In this document: in pieces, positions 15,632 through 18,359 of the stretch
Layout of the letters: each line of letters opens with the position of its first letter
Numbering within the stretch: the first letter of the stretch is position 1
NCBI GenBank assembly: GCA_900557165.1
Contig: USRS01000052.1
Span: forward strand, 1 to 18,359
DNA: 18,359 nt
Source of the DNA: an uncultured Clostridium sp.
GTDB lineage: Bacteria > Bacillota > Clostridia > Peptostreptococcales > Peptostreptococcaceae
Reading direction: 5' to 3'
The notes under the pieces: model-generated
Database searches by the model: none
Seen by the model: the letters and a program-made list of their open reading frames with translations, nothing else
Told to the model about the DNA's origin: nothing
Position numbers and translations under genes: made by a program

Positions 15632-16747
15632 TCATTCATTTTTATTTTTATGAAAAAATAATTCCAACAAATCATAATTTGATTCATAAAGACATTCATT
15701 AAATAGAAAGTTTCCTATTTTTTTATTTTTCATAGCATTAAATATATGTTTTCTATATTTATAAACTAGTTTCTTAAGCTTTGCACCTTTACTTATATTT
15801 TTTGTTATTAAAGAAATTTCTTCAATATATTTATCAACTTCATTTTTATTATTTTCCTTTAAAGCTTTTATAATAACATTAGATGCTTTGATTCCCGATA
15901 GCATGGCAAAATATATCCCCTCACCTGTAATAGGATCTACCAAACCAGCTGCATCTCCTACTAATAATAAGTTTTTTGATTTATCAATTGGATTTTTTAC
16001 ATAGTCTCCAAAAGGCAACATTGCTCCTCTAAATTCCTTTTTATCAAAATTTATTCCTAATTTACTTAGAAATTTTTCAAACTCTTTGTGATAATTTAAA
16101 TTTTTATCATAATTTCCTCCAAAACCTATTGTCAAAGTTTCTTTCTTAGGAAAAATCCATCCATATCCTTGAGGAATTATTCCATAATACAAAGACATAT
16201 TATTGCTATCATAATTAAATTCATCTCTATTAACTTCTATTTGCAAACAAAAACCATTAGCTTTTACATTTTCCTCTACTAATCCCTTAGTAATTCCAAC
16301 AGCTCCATCGGCACCTATTATGTACTTGAATTTTATTACTTCTCCTCCATCTAAAATTATCATATTGTGTTCCATATCGATATTAACTACTTTTCTTCCT
16401 TCTAGTAATTTTCCACCTTTTTGTTTATATTGTTTTACTAAGTAGTCATCAAAATCAAATCTATTCACCAAATAGGTTAATCTATTTGATTTAATATCAG
16501 CTATATGCTTATATTCTAAATATAAACTTGATCCTTCACTTATTACTGCATTTTCAATATCAAATTCATCTAGTTTCAAAATTTTCATCAATTCAAATGA
16601 TTTGCTAGTAATTCCACCTGCACAAAGTTTATTTCTAGGAAATTTTTGTTTATCAATTAATACACAGGATATATTATTATTTATAAGATTATGAGCTGCA
16701 GCTACTCCTGCTGGTCCAGCTCCTATGATTACAACATCATATTTCAT
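15632..16747 (-). CDS. FAD-dependent oxidoreductase, geranylgeranyl reductase family
   Basis: Flavoprotein related to BchP/ChlP and archaeal digeranylgeranylglycerophospholipid reductases, which reduce isoprenoid double bonds. 371 residues. Seen: the FAD-binding Rossmann motif VVIIGAGPAGVAAA at 5-18, IDKQKFPRNKLCAGGI at 31-46 (family motif with C42), GADGAVG at 145-151, YGWIFPK at 195-201, and the second FAD motif LLVGDAAGLVDPITGEGI at 261-278. The substrate in this organism is unknown. A clostridial homologue could act on a menaquinone-like, polyprenyl or other lipid, or have another role. AAGGAGG precedes the start. It is transcribed away from the VOC gene, and a good promoter lies upstream. 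No pathway partner is adjacent. Confidence 0.88.
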   Translation of the reverse strand: MKYDVVIIGAGPAGVAAAHNLINNNISCVLIDKQKFPRNKLCAGGITSKSFELMKILKLDEFDIENAVISEGSSLYLEYKHIADIKSNRLTYLVNRFDFDDYLVKQYKQKGGKLLEGRKVVNIDMEHNMIILDGGEVIKFKYIIGADGAVGITKGLVEENVKANGFCLQIEVNRDEFNYDSNNMSLYYGIIPQGYGWIFPKKETLTIGFGGNYDKNLNYHKEFEKFLSKLGINFDKKEFRGAMLPFGDYVKNPIDKSKNLLLVGDAAGLVDPITGEGIYFAMLSGIKASNVIIKALKENNKNEVDKYIEEISLITKNISKGAKLKKLVYKYRKHIFNAMKNKKIGNFLFNECLYESNYDLLELFFHKNKNE

Positions 16748-16773
16748 TATTTTCCCTCCTTATAAGTTTTATC

Positions 16774-16803
16774 CTTATAATCTCCATGTTCTTAATTTTT
16801 CAA
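16774..16803 (-). promoter_or_regulatory. Promoter of the geranylgeranyl-reductase-family gene
   Basis: Minus-strand TTGAAA (16798-16803), an 18-bp spacer and TATAAG (16774-16779), each 5/6 to consensus and about 30 nt from the start codon. TTATAAGG occurs twice (16758-16765 and 16773-16780), once over the -10 and once over the Shine-Dalgarno. Confidence 0.5.
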
Positions 16804-16889
16804 ACAAAATACATAATTAAATTATTAACCAACTTTATATTTGCAATGATTACATCCTTTAGCTACTATTTAGTTAAGGGGTGATTAAT

Positions 16890-17354
16890 ATGAAATTTGC
16901 AAATCCATTAATTGTTGTCTCTGATATGGAAAAATCTAAGCTATTTTATTCTGAGGTTCTTGGATTAGATGTGGACTTAGATTTTGGTGAAAATGTAACA
17001 CTAACTGGCGGTATAGTTTTGCAAACAAAAGATTCTTGGCCTAGTCTTATACATAAATCAAAAAATGAAATTTTTTTTGGTGCAAATAATAGTGAATTGT
17101 ATTTTGAAGAAAATGATTTTGATGACTTTATATTAAGGTTAAAACAAATCCCTAATATATCTTATGTTCATCCTGTTATTGAACATTCCTGGGGACAACG
17201 TGTTGTACGTTTTTATGATCCTGATAAACATATTATTGAGGTTGCTGAGGACCTAACTAAAGTTGTACGAAAATTTTTAAATAAAGGTATATCTGCAGAA
17301 ACAGTAGCCACTAGAATGGATGTGCCTGTAGATTACGTAAAATCTTGCTTATAG
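16890..17354 (+). CDS. VOC (glyoxalase/bleomycin-resistance fold) protein with helical C-terminal extension
   Basis: 154 residues. Residues 1-120 fit one vicinal-oxygen-chelate domain of two beta-alpha-beta-beta-beta modules: FANPLIVVSDMEKSKLFYSEVLGL at the start and FYDPDKHIIEVAED (108-121) at the end, with E117 in the usual last metal-ligand position. The matching histidine of the first strand is absent (L7 or V9 there), so metal binding is doubtful. Residues about 122-154 form an extension, VVRKFLNKGISAETVATRM then DVPVDYVKSCL, resembling a short helix-turn-helix of the kind found in bacterial regulators. I chose the ATG at 16890 with AAGGGGTGA 5 nt before it, rather than the GTG at 16881 inside that site. 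Three of five arginine codons are CGN, unlike most neighbours. Substrate unknown. Confidence 0.87.
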   Translation: MKFANPLIVVSDMEKSKLFYSEVLGLDVDLDFGENVTLTGGIVLQTKDSWPSLIHKSKNEIFFGANNSELYFEENDFDDFILRLKQIPNISYVHPVIEHSWGQRVVRFYDPDKHIIEVAEDLTKVVRKFLNKGISAETVATRMDVPVDYVKSCL

Positions 17355-17357
17355 CAT

Positions 17358-17390
17358 AAAAAATTAGGGTGAAGTTCACCCTAATTTTTA
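17358..17390. terminator. Bidirectional terminator between VOC and DUF3793 genes
   Basis: Stem AAAAATTAGGGTGA with TCACCCTAATTTTT around a 3-nt loop, with A/T runs at both ends. It lies 4 nt after the VOC stop and about 20 nt beyond the stop of the convergent gene. Confidence 0.93.
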
Positions 17391-17408
17391 TAACATAAGC
17401 ATTAAAAG

Positions 17409-18005
17409 TTATATAGCTTTTCTTAATTCAGATATATTCATTGTTTCTATCATTTCTTTCATAATAGCCTTATCCCTCATAAAATTATCATAAACTTTAT
17501 AAGAAATTTCTTTATCTCCATAAATTCTCCAGTTTCTAACCTCTACTAATTCATATTTTCCATATCCCATAAATCCTAATACATCTTTAAGAGGATATCC
17601 TAAGAAAATTCCAATCTCATGAGGAAATTCTTCCGATTGAAGTCTAACAACTAGTTCATTCATATAAGCACTTAACTTATATTCATAAGGATATCCAACA
17701 AATTTTAAAAAGTTTACACATTTTTTGTTAGATAAAACTTGTTCCATTGATTTTTCATTGATAAATAGAACTCTTTTCCCTCCATCACGAGTAGTAATTA
17801 TTCTGTATGTGATTTTTGAACAATTACTAAAGAAAGATTCTATTTGAGTAAGTTTTTCTTTTTTTACATCATCATTTCCAGGAACATTTATGATTTCTGC
17901 TGGTTTTGAACCTAAAATCACAGCACCTATCATTTCTAGTATTCTTTTTATATATATTGAATTTGATTTATTGTCACAACATTCTTTATTACATTCTAAT
18001 TTCAT
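17409..18005 (-). CDS. DUF3793 family protein, probably iron-regulated
   Basis: 198 residues, cytosolic, no membrane segment. The C-terminal part matches DUF3793 as I remember it: EFPHEIGIFLGYPLKDVLGFMGY at about 126-148, WRIYGDKE at about 159-166 and a helical tail. The N-terminus has a small cysteine cluster (C5, C9, C10). Function is unknown; the family is common in anaerobic Clostridia. GGAGGT lies about 6 nt before the ATG. Two Fur-type operators (18021-18035 and 18058-18072) lie directly upstream, one a perfect 7-1-7 match, so expression should rise in low iron. It is convergent with the VOC gene and probably monocistronic. Family assignment is fairly sure; a role in iron or flavodoxin metabolism is inference from the operators only. 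Confidence 0.85.
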   Translation of the reverse strand: MKLECNKECCDNKSNSIYIKRILEMIGAVILGSKPAEIINVPGNDDVKKEKLTQIESFFSNCSKITYRIITTRDGGKRVLFINEKSMEQVLSNKKCVNFLKFVGYPYEYKLSAYMNELVVRLQSEEFPHEIGIFLGYPLKDVLGFMGYGKYELVEVRNWRIYGDKEISYKVYDNFMRDKAIMKEMIETMNISELRKAI

Positions 18006-18020
18006 ATTATTACCTCCAAT

Positions 18021-18035
18021 TGATAATTATTATCA
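18021..18035. promoter_or_regulatory. Fur operator 1 (perfect 7-1-7 site) of the DUF3793 gene
   Basis: TGATAATTATTATCA is an exact palindromic match to the Fur 7-1-7 consensus TGATAATnATTATCA. It lies 15 nt upstream of the start codon and overlaps a possible -10 (GATAAT) on the minus strand. Confidence 0.8.
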
Positions 18036-18057
18036 CTTACTCAATTTTTATCACTAA

Positions 18058-18072
18058 TGATAATCATTTTCA
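18058..18072. promoter_or_regulatory. Fur operator 2 of the DUF3793 gene
   Basis: TGATAATCATTTTCA has one mismatch to the same 15-bp consensus. Its start is 37 bp from the start of operator 1, and the two flank the likely promoter, so two Fur dimers could block it. Confidence 0.7.
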
Positions 18073-18359
18073 ACTCTTTTTTAAGTTAATAACAAAAATA
18101 TAATAAAAAGTAGTATCCTCCCTCTTCATCTAAAACAATATTTAAATATAAAAGTAAAAAATTGATACACCATCTAAACTATATAAGTGATTCAGACCTA
18201 TAAGTACTTTATTACTTATTGAAACTATTCACTAAATATAACCTTATTTCTTAACACGGATTTAAAAGTTAAGTATCAAATATTTTAAACTAATACTACA
18301 TAACATAAAAAATAGGCTCTGTTAGCTTACTTCGTGATTAATCATATATAATATAATTA
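18073..18359. other. Non-coding A+T-rich stretch at the window edge
   Basis: I see no reading frame with a start and ribosome site, no RNA gene and no clear terminator. There is a small dyad ATAAGTA / TACTTAT near 18203-18222, and a GC-richer patch (GGCTCTGTTAGC) near 18315 that could belong to something cut off by the edge. Confidence 0.5.

Noticed and set aside
18300..18359. Possible insertion-sequence end near GGCTCTGTTAGC
   Set aside because: No matching inverted repeat, transposase or target duplication is visible before the window ends.

Overview
The window looks like a core chromosomal segment of a low-GC, spore-forming Firmicute, most likely a member of the Peptostreptococcaceae (the Clostridioides / Paraclostridium / Romboutsia group). 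The reasons are the extreme A+T content, almost exclusive AGA arginine codons in most genes, SpoVG behind a sigma-H-type promoter, and type IV pilus genes sitting between prs and pth, which from memory is where C. difficile carries its main pilus cluster. The genus cannot be fixed from the sequence alone.

Layout from left to right. On the minus strand, pilT, a full-length prepilin peptidase, a second shortened prepilin peptidase and pth read toward the left edge. Upstream of them are prs and glmU, then tyrS behind a tyrosine T-box riboswitch, then spoVG and purR. murC follows on the plus strand. Next, on the minus strand, come a membrane-anchored protein of unknown function, a cation diffusion facilitator, an unusual acidic Glu/Tyr-rich protein, rsmA (ksgA), rnmV and a geranylgeranyl-reductase-family flavoprotein. 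A VOC (glyoxalase-fold) protein lies on the plus strand, and a DUF3793 protein behind two Fur-type operators closes the window. The last ~290 bases hold no gene I can support.

The backbone rnmV-rsmA ... purR-spoVG-(tyrS)-glmU-prs-pth is the old Firmicute order seen in Bacillus subtilis (rnmV-ksgA ... purR-yabJ-spoVG-gcaD-prs-ctc-pth), with tyrS and the pilus genes inserted. It groups cell-wall precursor synthesis (GlmU makes UDP-GlcNAc, MurC adds L-Ala to UDP-MurNAc), PRPP supply and sensing (Prs, PurR), translation (TyrS, Pth, RsmA, RNase M5) and sporulation-phase control (SpoVG).

No clearly new multi-gene system is visible. The points most worth following up are: (1) a pilus locus reduced to retraction ATPase plus two prepilin peptidases, with no pilin or assembly gene beside it; (2) a stop-free lysine-rich frame with no normal start codon just before the second peptidase; (3) a perfect 7-1-7 Fur operator plus a near-perfect second one at the DUF3793 gene, and a 13/15 Fur-like site before the CDF exporter; (4) arginine codon use in pth unlike prs; and (5) the acidic repeat protein.
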